Assembly (NCBI RefSeq): GCF_003999975.1
Contig: NZ_RJAC01000001.1
Coordinates: forward strand, 496,001 to 560,000
Source of the DNA: Actinoplanes solisilvae
GTDB lineage: Bacteria > Actinomycetota > Actinomycetes > Mycobacteriales > Micromonosporaceae
Length of the DNA stretch: 64,000 nt
Direction of reading: 5' to 3'
Shown here: positions 8,106 to 16,251 of the stretch, one piece after another
How the letters are laid out: every line of letters starts with the position of its first letter
Numbering within the stretch: the first letter of the stretch is position 1
The notes under the pieces: generated by a model
Told to the model about the DNA's origin: nothing
Database searches by the model: none
Seen by the model: the letters and a program-made list of their open reading frames with translations, nothing else
Made by a program: the position numbers and the translations under genes

Positions 8106-8305
8106 CGGTTGACTCCTTTGGCTGAGCTGCCAAAACCGGCTTCGCCGGACTGCGCGGAAAACCGGTTCAAGATCCCGTTGAACTTGACCGTGAAAACTCG
8201 GGCGCAGGAGTGGCACTCCCACGCGCCGTGCGATGCCTCGTTGGGGTAAAGGTCCTCTTCGCCGCAGTAGGGGCAGTACAGGGGCGCGGATCGGGCGTCG
8301 CTCAT
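8102..8305 (-). CDS. small zinc-ribbon protein of the sulfate-assimilation operon
   Basis: A 67-residue protein with two CxxC pairs, LYCPYCGEEDLYPN and WECHSCARVFTVKF, forming a rubredoxin-like zinc or iron knuckle. It then has a polar tail. Both ends overlap neighbours by ATGA: its start lies in the stop of the sulfite reductase and its stop in the start of cysH. A similar small gene sits between these two enzymes in other actinobacteria. No enzymatic activity is known to me. A role in metal or electron delivery to either reductase is inference from position only. Confidence 0.85.
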   Translation of the reverse strand: MSDARSAPLYCPYCGEEDLYPNEASHGAWECHSCARVFTVKFNGILNRFSAQSGEAGFGSSAKGVNR

Positions 8306-9996
8306 TTGAGGAGCTCCTCGTCGGCGCGCAGCACCCAGTTGGCGAACGTCTCATCGGTCGACGAACGGCCGGCCAGGTAGTGGCGAGCGACCCTCTCGAC
8401 GTACGCGGGAAGCTCTTCGGCCGTGGTCTTGAGGCCACGCAGTTTGCGCCCGAAGCCGGACGTCTGCCCCTGGGCCATGCCGAGACCGCCGCCGAGGTGC
8501 ACCTGGAAACCCTCGACCTGCTCGCCGTGCGCGTTCATGACGAGCTGACCCTTGAGTCCGATGTCGGCGACCTGGGTGCGGGCGCAGGCGTTGGGGCAAC
8601 CGTTGATGTGGATCGAGATCTCGGCGTCGAACTCCTTGAGCCGCTCCTCGAGCCGGGCCACCAGTTCCTCGCCGCGGGCCTTGGTCTCGACGATCGCGAG
8701 CTTGCAGTATTCGATGCCGGTGCAGGCCATCGTGCCCCGCCGCCACGACGAGGGCCGGGCCTCGAGCCCGATGCCGCGCATCCCGGTGATCAGCGATTCG
8801 ACCTGGTCGTCGGCCACGTCAAGGACCAAGAGCTTCTGGTACGCGGTGAGGCGTACACGATCGGAGCCGTGCGCCTCGGCCACGTCGGCGAGCTGCGCGA
8901 GCTGGGTGCCGGACGACCGCCCGACCACCGGCGCCGCCCCGACGTAGTTGCGGCCGTCGATCTGCTTGTGGACACCGATGTGGTCGATCGGCTTGGCCGG
9001 CAGCTCGGGCGCGGGCCCGTCGACCAGCGCGCGACCGAGGTATTCCTTCTCGAGGATCTCGCGGAACTTGGCCACGCCCCAGTCGGCCAGCAGGAACTTG
9101 AGCCGGGCGCGGTGACGCAGACGCCGGTAGCCGTAGTCGCGGAAGATCCCGATCACGCCCTCCCAGACGTCCGGGATCTCCTCGATCGGCACCCACACGC
9201 CGAGCCGCTCGGCCAGGCGCGGGTTGGTGGACAGGCCGCCGCCGATCCACAGGTCGAAGCCGGGGCCGTGCTGCGGGTGGACCACGCCGACGAACGAGAT
9301 GTCGTTGGTCTCGTACGGTCCGTCGGCCAGCCAGGAGATCTGCGACTTGAACTTGCGCGGCAGGTTGGAGTAGCGCGGGTCGCCGATGTAGCGCTTGAGG
9401 ATCTCGTCGATCGCGGGCGTCCCGTCGAGCACCTCGTCGGCCGACACGCCGGCGACCGGCGAGCCGAGCACGACGCGCGGGCAGTCGCCGCAGGCCTCGG
9501 TGGTCTCCAGGCCGACGGCCTCGAGCCGGCGCCAGATCTCGGGCACGTCCTCGACCCGGATCCAGTGGAGCTGGATGTTCTGCCGGTCGGTGATGTCGGC
9601 CGAGTCGCGGCCGAACTCACGCGAGATCTCCGCGATCACGCGGAGCTGGGCCAGGTTGAGCGCGCCGCCGTCGACGCGTACGCGGAGCATGAAGTATTCG
9701 TCCTCGAGCTCGTGCGGCTCGAGCACGGCCGTGCGTCCGCCGTCGATCCCGGCCTTGCGCTGGGTGTAGAGCCCCCACCAGCGGAACCGGCCGCGCAGGT
9801 CCTGCGGGTCGATCGAGGCGAAGCCATTGTGCGCGTAGATGTTCTCGATGCGGGCGCGGACGTTGAGCGGGTTGTCGTCCTTCTTGATCCGCTCGTTGGG
9901 GTTGAGCGGCTCGCGGTGTCCGAGCGCCCACTGGCCCTCGCCACGCGCCTTGCGGGGGCGGGCGGGCGAGCTTGCGGGGGTGCTGCCAGGCGCCAT
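8302..9996 (-). CDS. sirA: ferredoxin-dependent assimilatory sulfite reductase (NirA/SirA type)
   Basis: Six-electron reduction of sulfite to sulfide with siroheme and a [4Fe-4S] cluster. The protein is 564 residues, matching Mycobacterium NirA and Streptomyces SirA. The duplicated ferrodoxin-like/siroheme fold is visible: RGRFRWWGLYTQRK near residue 68, DITDRQNIQLHWI near 135, then the cluster ligands in TMACTGIEYCKLA (C-x5-C) and INGCPNACART (C-x3-C). The Tyr of GLYTQ and a Cys of ACGDCPR may form the Tyr-Cys cross-link described in NirA. The start is ATG 9996 with GGAGGA 9 bases upstream. A leader peptide gene precedes it. Confidence 0.96.
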   Translation of the reverse strand: MAPGSTPASSPARPRKARGEGQWALGHREPLNPNERIKKDDNPLNVRARIENIYAHNGFASIDPQDLRGRFRWWGLYTQRKAGIDGGRTAVLEPHELEDEYFMLRVRVDGGALNLAQLRVIAEISREFGRDSADITDRQNIQLHWIRVEDVPEIWRRLEAVGLETTEACGDCPRVVLGSPVAGVSADEVLDGTPAIDEILKRYIGDPRYSNLPRKFKSQISWLADGPYETNDISFVGVVHPQHGPGFDLWIGGGLSTNPRLAERLGVWVPIEEIPDVWEGVIGIFRDYGYRRLRHRARLKFLLADWGVAKFREILEKEYLGRALVDGPAPELPAKPIDHIGVHKQIDGRNYVGAAPVVGRSSGTQLAQLADVAEAHGSDRVRLTAYQKLLVLDVADDQVESLITGMRGIGLEARPSSWRRGTMACTGIEYCKLAIVETKARGEELVARLEERLKEFDAEISIHINGCPNACARTQVADIGLKGQLVMNAHGEQVEGFQVHLGGGLGMAQGQTSGFGRKLRGLKTTAEELPAYVERVARHYLAGRSSTDETFANWVLRADEELLK

Positions 9997-10096
9997 GTCG
10001 GCGATCCTCCGGGCTAGTGGGCGCGATCAAACGCTCACGGCTCTTTGGAGGCTCGTGACTTCAGTGTCAGGAGTTAGCCGGCGCGTCTGGCGCCCG

Positions 10097-10126
10097 AAAA
10101 ATAATCGGACGGCGTCAGGAAGCCGG
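10097..10126 (-). terminator. possible attenuator at the end of the leader peptide
   Basis: On the minus strand a short stem, CGGC/GCCG, overlaps the leader's last codons. It is followed by ATTATTTTT, a very unusual T-run for this GC-rich sequence. The stem is only 4-5 bp, so an attenuator role is tentative. Confidence 0.35.
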
Positions 10127-10201
10127 ACACATGGCGCTGCGGACGCGGCCGTAGTCAACGTGGCGGCGAGCCACGAAGCGGCGGTCAACTGCAGCGGTCA
10201 T
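10115..10201 (-). CDS. sulfur-operon leader peptide (28 aa), upstream of sulfite reductase
   Basis: ATG at 10201 opens a 28-codon frame ending in TGA at 10115, too short for ordinary gene callers. The peptide contains RRHVDYGRVRSAMC, matching the actinobacterial sulfur-gene leader peptides that share an RRHVDL-R-V-S-A--C pattern. The single Cys lies three residues from the end. A GAGAGG Shine-Dalgarno is about 9 bases upstream. The sulfite reductase starts 118 bases after the stop. Cys-codon leader peptides upstream of mycobacterial sulfur genes mediate cysteine-responsive attenuation. The same role here is inference. Confidence 0.8.
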   Translation of the reverse strand: MTAAVDRRFVARRHVDYGRVRSAMCPAS

Positions 10202-10312
10202 GTCGGCTAGCCTCTCACGCCCAGCCGATCTGGGCCAGTGCGGTCCAAATTCCGGGAGTGTGGCGCGAACCACTTCGCAAAGACCCTGCAACATCTTTCG
10301 GGTAAAAGGCGC

Positions 10313-11860
10313 TCACCGCTTGCCGAGCGGGACGACCAGCACGGCCTCGGTTCCACCGCCCGCACGGTTGCGCAGTTCGATGCTGCCACGCAGCTCGCCG
10401 GTGGCCAGCGCGCGCACGATCTGCAGGCCGAGGCGCTGGCTGTCGTCGGCGCGGAAGTCGGCTGGCAGGCCCTGCCCGTCGTCGGCCACCGTGACGTGCA
10501 GCTGTTTGCGGAAGCGGTGGGCCGAGACGACCACCTCGCCGCTCTCGCCCGGTTCGGGTTCGGGGGCGTCGTCGTCCTCGGGCACCGGGAAGCCGTGCTC
10601 CACCGCGTTGATCAGCAGCTCGTTGAGCACCATCACCAGGGACGTCGCGATCTCGGCCGGGAGCACTCCGAACGTGCCCTCGCGGCGCATCTTGACCGGC
10701 ACGCTGGTCGCCGCCACCTCGGTCGCCGCGGTGGCCACCCGGTCGACGATGCCGTCGAACTCGACCGCCTCGTCGCTCGACATCGACAGCGTCTCGTGCA
10801 CCAGCGCGATCGACGCGACCCGGCGCACCGATTCCTGCAACGCGTGGCGGGCCTCGGGCGCGTCGACGCGGCGGGCCTGCAGGCGCAGCAGCGCGGCCAC
10901 GGTCTGCAGGTTGTTCTTGACCCGGTGGTGGATCTCGCGGATCGTCGCGTCCTTGGTCATCAGGGCGCGGTCGCGGCGGCGCACCTCGGTCACGTCGCGC
11001 ACCAGCACGAGCGCGCCGATCGGCACCCCGGCCGGCAGCAGCGGCAGCGCCCGGATCAGCACGGTCGCGCCGCGAGCCTCCATCTCCTGGCGGGGCGGCG
11101 ACTCGCCGCGCAGCGCCGAGAGGATGCGTTCGGCCGCGTCGTTGCCCTCGAGCGGGTCGGCCGCGAGCCGGCTGGTGAGCACCGAGAGCTCCTCGCCGAC
11201 CAGGTGGGCGTTGAAGCCGAGACGCCGATAGGCCGACTGCGCGTTCGGGCTGGCGTAGGTGACCTTGCCGCCCGCGTCGAGCCGCACCAGGCCGTCGCCG
11301 ACGCGGGGCGCCGAGGTGGTCTCACCCGGGTGGCGGGGCGGCGGGAAGGTGCCGTCGGAGACCATCTGGGCCAGGTCGTCGGCGGTGGTCAGATAGTTGA
11401 GCTCGAGCTGGCTCGGGGTGCGCGCGGTCGACAGGTTGGTGTCCCGGCCGATGACGGCGATGACCTCGCTGAACCCTTCCTCGCGGTCGTTCGGGTCGCG
11501 GAGGCGTACGGGAATGGCCTCGTGCCTCGCGGGGGTGTCGCCGTACCAGACCGGGTCGCCCTCGCGCCAGATGCGCTCCTGGGCGAAGGCGATGTCGAGG
11601 TGGGCCACCTCGGGACCACCGACGATCTTGCCGACCTGGTCGTCCTGGTAGGCCGTGGGCGCGGTCGTGGGCCGCACCTGGGCGACGCAGAGGTATTCGC
11701 GCGGCTGCCCGGCCTCGGCCTTCACCGGAACCCACATCAGCAGGTCGGCGAAGGAGAGGTCGGACAGCAACTGCCAATCACCGGCCAGCCGGTGCAGGTG
11801 GTCGATGTCGGCCGGTCCGAGGCCGGTGTGCTCCTCGGCCAGATCACGCAACGTTGACAC
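10313..11860 (-). CDS. pdtaS: sensor histidine kinase of the PdtaS type
   Basis: A soluble 515-residue kinase. Residues about 1-150 form the GAF-like H_kinase_N domain, about 190-290 a PAS domain (VRLDAGGKVTYASPNAQSAY), and about 295-510 a HisKA_2/HATPase pair with phospho-acceptor motif EIHHRVKNNLQTVAALL and the ATP-lid LGLQIVRALA. No TM segments are visible. This layout is that of PdtaS (Rv3220c), which phosphorylates the ANTAR RNA-binding regulator PdtaR. PdtaR is not in this window. In M. tuberculosis pdtaS also neighbours whiB1, which supports orthology. Confidence 0.92.
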   Translation of the reverse strand: MSTLRDLAEEHTGLGPADIDHLHRLAGDWQLLSDLSFADLLMWVPVKAEAGQPREYLCVAQVRPTTAPTAYQDDQVGKIVGGPEVAHLDIAFAQERIWREGDPVWYGDTPARHEAIPVRLRDPNDREEGFSEVIAVIGRDTNLSTARTPSQLELNYLTTADDLAQMVSDGTFPPPRHPGETTSAPRVGDGLVRLDAGGKVTYASPNAQSAYRRLGFNAHLVGEELSVLTSRLAADPLEGNDAAERILSALRGESPPRQEMEARGATVLIRALPLLPAGVPIGALVLVRDVTEVRRRDRALMTKDATIREIHHRVKNNLQTVAALLRLQARRVDAPEARHALQESVRRVASIALVHETLSMSSDEAVEFDGIVDRVATAATEVAATSVPVKMRREGTFGVLPAEIATSLVMVLNELLINAVEHGFPVPEDDDAPEPEPGESGEVVVSAHRFRKQLHVTVADDGQGLPADFRADDSQRLGLQIVRALATGELRGSIELRNRAGGGTEAVLVVPLGKR

Positions 11861-11887
11861 GCGCCAAGCGTGCCACGCGAGTGTTTC

Positions 11888-12946
11888 CTAGAGCGTCGCC
11901 GTGACCTTCTTGAGCCCGCGAGGCGCGTCCGGGTCTTCCCCGCGGGCCAGCGCCAGGGCGAGCGCGAGCTTCTGCAGCGGCAGGATGTCGAGCAGTGCGC
12001 TGTAGCGCTCGTCGGTCACCGCGGGCACCGGCAGCCGCCCGGCCGCGCCGGGCACGTCGCTCGCGCCGATCGTCACCACGTCGGCCCGCCGCTCGCCGAG
12101 CCGGGTCACCACGTCACGCATCGAGCGGCCGCCCGGGCCGTCGCCCACCACGGCCAGCACCGGCACGTCGGGGTCGGTCATGGCCAGCGGCCCGTGCAGC
12201 AGGTCGGCGCCCGAGAACGAGAGCGCGGGCAGGTACGACGTCTCCATCAGCTTCAGGGCCGCCTCGCGAGCGGTCGGGTAGGCGTACCCCCGACCGGTCG
12301 TGACCATGCGGGAGGCGAACCGGTAGCGCTGCGCGAGGTCGTCGGCCGTCCGGTCCGCCAGTGCCTCCTCGGCGAGCTGGGGCAGCTTGTCGAGCGCGGC
12401 CCGCTCCTCAGCCGGCAGCGCGCCGTCGCCGGCCCGGATGCCCTCGATCAGCAGCAGAAGGGCGAGAAGTTCGGCCGTGTACGTCTTGGTGGCCGCGACC
12501 GCCCGTTCATGACCGGCCGCCACGTCGATCGACAGCTCGGCCGCCCGGGCGAGCGGCGACTCGGGATTGTTGGTGACCGCGAGGGTCAGCCCGCCGGTCT
12601 CACGCGCCACCTGGAGCACGCCGGAGAGGTCGGGCGACCCGCCGCTCTGGCTCACGCCGATCACGAGGGTGCCGGTGAAGTCGGGCCGCGCGCCGAAGAG
12701 CGTGATCGCGCTGGGTGAGGCGCTGGCGACCGGCAGGCCCAGCCGGATCTCGGTCAGGTAGGCGCCGTAGAGGGCGGCGTGGTCGGAGGTGCCACGGCCC
12801 ACGAAAACGACGTTGCGGGGGCGTCGCTGGGCCACCTCGGCGGCCACTTCCGCGATCGCGCCGGTGTGTTCGCCGTCGAGCAATCGAGCGAATCCACCCG
12901 GTTGTTCCGCGATGTCCGCTGCCATCCCCTGGCCTAGCTGTGCCAC
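11888..12946 (-). CDS. double-SIS-domain sugar-phosphate isomerase/deaminase-like protein
   Basis: A 352-residue protein with tandem SIS domains, equivalent to the isomerase half of GlmS without the glutaminase domain. The sugar-phosphate loops are FVGRGTSDHAAL near residue 50, VIGVSQSGGSPD near 97 and TGRGYAYPTAREAALKLME near 215. Such stand-alone proteins include NagB-II glucosamine-6-phosphate deaminases and AgaS. The reaction here is probably amino-sugar-phosphate isomerisation or deamination. GTG 12946 follows GGGGAGGA closely. A short gap separates it from the divergent TPR gene. Confidence 0.85.
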   Translation of the reverse strand: MAQLGQGMAADIAEQPGGFARLLDGEHTGAIAEVAAEVAQRRPRNVVFVGRGTSDHAALYGAYLTEIRLGLPVASASPSAITLFGARPDFTGTLVIGVSQSGGSPDLSGVLQVARETGGLTLAVTNNPESPLARAAELSIDVAAGHERAVAATKTYTAELLALLLLIEGIRAGDGALPAEERAALDKLPQLAEEALADRTADDLAQRYRFASRMVTTGRGYAYPTAREAALKLMETSYLPALSFSGADLLHGPLAMTDPDVPVLAVVGDGPGGRSMRDVVTRLGERRADVVTIGASDVPGAAGRLPVPAVTDERYSALLDILPLQKLALALALARGEDPDAPRGLKKVTATL

Positions 12947-13089
12947 AGGTTCCTCCCCTGATGAGCGACTTCCCGCGCGATTCCTGCGCGGTCTTGCAAG
13001 AAACAGCTTATAGAGTCGATGTTTCGAGCAGCAATGCGCAGACGGCCTCCTACTGACATCAAGAGTTCTTTCCCCTACTGTCTTGCATC

Positions 13090-14607
13090 GTGGAATTACG
13101 CCGCGCCGCCGACCGCGCCCTCGAACAGGCGAGATCGGCCCTGGCGTCAGACGAACCGGAAAAGGCCGCCGAACACATCGCGGGCGCGCTGTCCCACGCC
13201 CCCACCCTGCCCGAGGTTCACGAGATCCTGGGCCGCCTCGCGGCCCGGCCCGACGGCGGCCTCGACCTGTTCAAGGCCGGTCCGCACACGTCGCCCGGCA
13301 AGCTGGCCGCGCGGGCCCACCTGCTCGCCGCGGCCGGCCGCCCCGAGGACGGTCTGCCCCTTCTGATCGCCGCCAGCGGGCAGTCGCCCGCCGCCGACTG
13401 GGCCGGCGTCCCCTGGGTCGCCGAGCCGACCTTGGGCGTACGCATCGAGCCCGGTCTGCTGGCCCAGGTGCTCATGCGGCTCTGCACGCGGGTGCCCGAA
13501 CCCGCGCCGCCCACCCTGCGTCCCTACCTGACCGTCGTGCGGCACGCGCTGTCGGCCTATCCCGAGCACGCCATGCTGCTCGGCGCCGGCTCGGCCCTGG
13601 CCCGGCGCGTCGGCGAGCACGAACTGGCCGTCGACTGGGCCTCCCGCGGCGCTCGCGTCCGGCCGTCCAAGCTCGGTGAGATCTGGCTCGGGTACGCCTA
13701 CCGTAGCGCCGGTCGCCTCCCCGAGGCGCTCGCGGCCCTGCGCCGCGCGGTCGCCCACGACCCCGACGACCTCTCCGTGTACGCCGACATCGCCGGCACC
13801 CTGGCTGACAACGACCGCCTCGACGACGCCCTGAGCTGGGTCGATCGCGCCCTCGAACGCGACCCCGACTACGACTGCGCCGTGCACACCGCGCACCGGC
13901 TGCGGCACCGCGCCGACGGCGACCTGATGCACCTGGTACGGCTGGCCGACTACATCCGCGACCACCCCGACGAGTCGCACGAGCACACCGACCTCGCCGA
14001 CTGCTGCCGCGAGACGTCCTGGCTCAGCGGTGCCCCCGCGGCCGCGCCACTGCCCCGCGGCAACGCACCGGCCTCGGCCGAACCCTCCGAGGAGGCAGTT
14101 CGCCGCCTGCGACAGGTGGCCGCACTCTCGTGGGCGCACCCGCCCGCGGCCTACGACGCGGCCGTGCCACTGATCCTGCTCTCCCCGGCCGACCTGATGG
14201 CGCTGCTGGCCCACCCGCCGGCCGACGTGGCCGCCCCGGAGATCTGGGCCTGCCTCGGCCTGCTGCACCACCGGCCCGAGGAGGCGTGGCTCGACTCGGA
14301 ACGGCGCCGAACGCTCGTCGGGCTGGCCGACGGCGGGCTCGATCGGGTGACCGAGGCGGCGTTGTTCGCGCTGATCGTGGCGGCCTGGGTCGACCCGGCG
14401 GCGCGTACCGACGTGGCCGCGGTGGTCACCGCCCGGATCACCGAGATGGCCACGCGGCCCGGGGCACGCTCGTTCGCCGAGCTGGCCCTGGCCACGCCCG
14501 ACCTCGACCAGTCGACCCGGCAGCTCGCCACGGCGATGACCCGGACGCCGGCCGTGCCCCGCCAGCGCGGCCGCAGCCGGCTGCTGCTGCGCTGGCGGCG
14601 CGACTAG
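13090..14607 (+). CDS. tetratricopeptide-repeat protein
   Basis: A 505-residue soluble protein starting at GTG 13090. TPR-like helix pairs are recognisable at about residues 205-275 (GEIWLGYAYRSAGRLPEALAAL, then a second unit around YADIAGTLADNDRLDDALSW). The rest is Ala/Leu-rich helical. No signal peptide or catalytic motif is seen. It probably serves as a protein-interaction scaffold. The C-terminus is strongly basic (PRQRGRSRLLLRWRRD). Confidence 0.8.
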   Translation: MELRRAADRALEQARSALASDEPEKAAEHIAGALSHAPTLPEVHEILGRLAARPDGGLDLFKAGPHTSPGKLAARAHLLAAAGRPEDGLPLLIAASGQSPAADWAGVPWVAEPTLGVRIEPGLLAQVLMRLCTRVPEPAPPTLRPYLTVVRHALSAYPEHAMLLGAGSALARRVGEHELAVDWASRGARVRPSKLGEIWLGYAYRSAGRLPEALAALRRAVAHDPDDLSVYADIAGTLADNDRLDDALSWVDRALERDPDYDCAVHTAHRLRHRADGDLMHLVRLADYIRDHPDESHEHTDLADCCRETSWLSGAPAAAPLPRGNAPASAEPSEEAVRRLRQVAALSWAHPPAAYDAAVPLILLSPADLMALLAHPPADVAAPEIWACLGLLHHRPEEAWLDSERRRTLVGLADGGLDRVTEAALFALIVAAWVDPAARTDVAAVVTARITEMATRPGARSFAELALATPDLDQSTRQLATAMTRTPAVPRQRGRSRLLLRWRRD

Positions 14608-14611
14608 ATCA

Positions 14612-14830
14612 TCACCCCTGGATGATCGCGATCAGGTCACCCTCCTGCACCACGTCGCCCTCGTGCACCGCGAGCTCGGCCACCGTGCCCTCGGACTCGG
14701 CGACCACCGGGATCTCCATCTTCATCGACTCGAGGATCACCAGGGTGTCCCCCTCGGCGACGGTGTCGCCGGTCGAGGCGACGACCTTCCACACATTGGC
14801 CACCATCTCGGCCCGGATCTCGTCGGCCAC
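14612..14830 (-). CDS. biotin/lipoyl-binding carrier protein (BCCP-like, stand-alone)
   Basis: A 72-residue single-domain biotinyl/lipoyl fold with the biotinylation motif LVILESMKMEIPV, in which Lys of MKM is the attachment site. It is followed by EGTVAELAVHEGDVVQEGDLIAII. It resembles the small actinobacterial carriers encoded near sigR-rsrA. I chose GTG 14830, giving VADEIRAEM, because GAGGAGGG sits just upstream and the length then matches the family. An ATG six codons upstream (14848) would bury the ribosome site in the gene. The partner carboxylase is not in the window. Confidence 0.9.
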   Translation of the reverse strand: MADEIRAEMVANVWKVVASTGDTVAEGDTLVILESMKMEIPVVAESEGTVAELAVHEGDVVQEGDLIAIIQG

Positions 14831-14970
14831 GGAACCCTCCTCGGTCATTGGGCTGAAGGATCGTTCAATCAGCGCCATCAAACCACGGATCACCGTCGGG
14901 CGAGTCAGGCGCACGCCGACGCGCCGACTACCATCGGCGCGGGAAACGCAGCACGAACAGGGAGTCACCT

Positions 14971-15045
14971 ATGGCTAAGAAGTCCCGCAAGAAGAAGGCT
15001 CGTAAGAAGAGCGCCGCGAACCACGGCAAGCGCCCCAACAGCTGA
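14971..15045 (+). CDS. 50S ribosomal protein bL37
   Basis: A 24-residue, extremely basic protein, MAKKSRKKKARKKSAANHGK followed by RPNS. It matches the actinobacteria-specific bL37 first recognised in the Mycobacterium smegmatis ribosome structure, including the ANHGKRPN terminus. ATG 14971 has GGAG about 7 bases upstream. A strong terminator follows five bases after the stop. It is below the size limit of most gene callers. Confidence 0.87.
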   Translation: MAKKSRKKKARKKSAANHGKRPNS

Positions 15046-15050
15046 ACACG

Positions 15051-15082
15051 AAGAAGCCCCGCGGCGAGCCGCGGGGCTTCTT
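15051..15082. terminator. bidirectional terminator between bL37 and rsrA
   Basis: AAGAAGCCCCGCGG pairs perfectly with CCGCGGGGCTTCTT around a CGAG loop. A-rich and T-rich arms on both sides allow termination of the plus-strand bL37 and the minus-strand sigR-rsrA transcripts. Confidence 0.85.
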
Positions 15083-15095
15083 CGTTCGCGTGTCT

Positions 15096-15383
15096 TTACG
15101 GGAGGAACTCCCGCGTCTCCACCTGCACCTCGAGCTGGTCGAGCTTGATGCGCAGCCGCTCCCGCAGTTCACGGGGAGCCTTCTCGTCGCCGCAGCTGCG
15201 CGACACCAGCGCCTTCACCTCGTGCTCGATGCCGTACTCCTGCAGGCACCCGACGCAGTCGTCCAGGTGCTTCTGGATCAACGAGCGGCGGTCCTCGCTG
15301 CACTCCAGGTCGAGGTAGAGATATACCTCGCTGAGCACGATGCCGCAGTCAGTCTCGTGATCCTCGCCGTTCAGCCCGCTCAT
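15096..15383 (-). CDS. rsrA: mycothiol-system anti-sigma-R factor RsrA
   Basis: A 95-residue zinc-binding anti-sigma factor (ZAS family) that holds SigR inactive until disulfide stress oxidises its Cys residues. The redox/zinc ligands are C13, H39, C43 and C46 (QKHLDDCVGC), the HxxxCxxC signature. C28 and C64 are additional Cys. It lies 6 bases downstream of sigR in the same transcript, the usual arrangement for a sigma factor and its antagonist. Confidence 0.95.
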   Translation of the reverse strand: MSGLNGEDHETDCGIVLSEVYLYLDLECSEDRRSLIQKHLDDCVGCLQEYGIEHEVKALVSRSCGDEKAPRELRERLRIKLDQLEVQVETREFLP

Positions 15384-15389
15384 GTCGCG

Positions 15390-15989
15390 TCACGCCTCCT
15401 GCGGTTCCGAAGCGGTCCGGGTGATTCCCCGGTCGGCAGCGTACTGCTCCAGCGTCTTGCGCAGGTTGCGCCGGCCGCGGTGCAGACGGGACATGACGGT
15501 GCCGATCGGCGTGTTCATGATGTCGGCGATCTCCTTGTACGAGAAACCCTCGACATCAGCGAGGTAGACGGCCAGACGGAAGTCTTCCGGCAGGGCCTGC
15601 AGAGCTTCCTTGATGTCACTGTCGGGCAGCCGGTCGAGCGCCTCGGTCTCGGCCGAACGCAGGCCGGCGGAGGTGTGCGACTCGGACGAGGCGAGCTGCC
15701 AGTCGGTGATCTCCTCGGTCGGAGCCTGCACCGGCTGACGCTGCTTGCGCCGATAAGAGTTGATATAGGTATTTGTGAGGATGCGGTAGAGCCACGCCTT
15801 GAGGTTGGTGCCCTCCTCGAACTGATGGAAAGCGGAGAACGCCTTGAGATACGTCTCCTGCACCAGGTCTTCGGCATCGGCGGGGTTGCGCGTCATCCGC
15901 AGGCCAGCAGCGTAAAGCTGGTCCACGAAAGGCAACGCGTCCCGCTCGAAGCGCGCTCTGCGCTCCTCGGTCCGTTCTGTTTGGGCCAC
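15390..15989 (-). CDS. sigR: RNA polymerase ECF sigma factor SigR (redox stress)
   Basis: A 199-residue ECF sigma factor directing the thiol-oxidative stress regulon. Region 2 is seen in [20 protein letters not shown] and [19 protein letters not shown]. Region 4 is in [42 protein letters not shown]. The GTG at 15989 has a GGAGGGGAG-like site upstream. The same frame stays open to a second GTG at 16184, itself preceded by GGAAGGGG, which would add 65 residues. Streptomyces makes a similar long, unstable SigR' isoform. A GGAAT-N18-GTT promoter lies upstream of the long start. Confidence 0.94.
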   Translation of the reverse strand: MAQTERTEERRARFERDALPFVDQLYAAGLRMTRNPADAEDLVQETYLKAFSAFHQFEEGTNLKAWLYRILTNTYINSYRRKQRQPVQAPTEEITDWQLASSESHTSAGLRSAETEALDRLPDSDIKEALQALPEDFRLAVYLADVEGFSYKEIADIMNTPIGTVMSRLHRGRRNLRKTLEQYAADRGITRTASEPQEA

Positions 15990-16224
15990 CCTGAGATCTC
16001 CCCTCGACCGCCCCGCCGAGGATACGGGTAGTGCCCCTTCAACGGCCTCGAAAACCGCCGGTGTGCTGACACTCACCGATGGTGTGACGGACTTCGTGAC
16101 CGGCCACTCGGGGGAACTCAGAAGGTTCCGCACCCGATCGACCTCCCGGCTGTCGCGCTCGAGGCACTCGGTTCCGGCTCGCACCTGAAAAACCCCTTCC
16201 GACGTACATGCTCCCGGGGCTTAC

Positions 16225-16250
16225 AACCACGACACCGCGAAGGTCATTCC
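16225..16250 (-). promoter_or_regulatory. SigR-dependent promoter of sigR-rsrA
   Basis: On the minus strand GGAAT (16250-16246), an 18-base spacer and GTT (16227-16225) match the SigR consensus GGAAT-N18-GTT exactly. Transcription from here would include the long SigR start at 16184 and provide autoactivation. Confidence 0.8.
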
Positions 16251-16251
16251 T

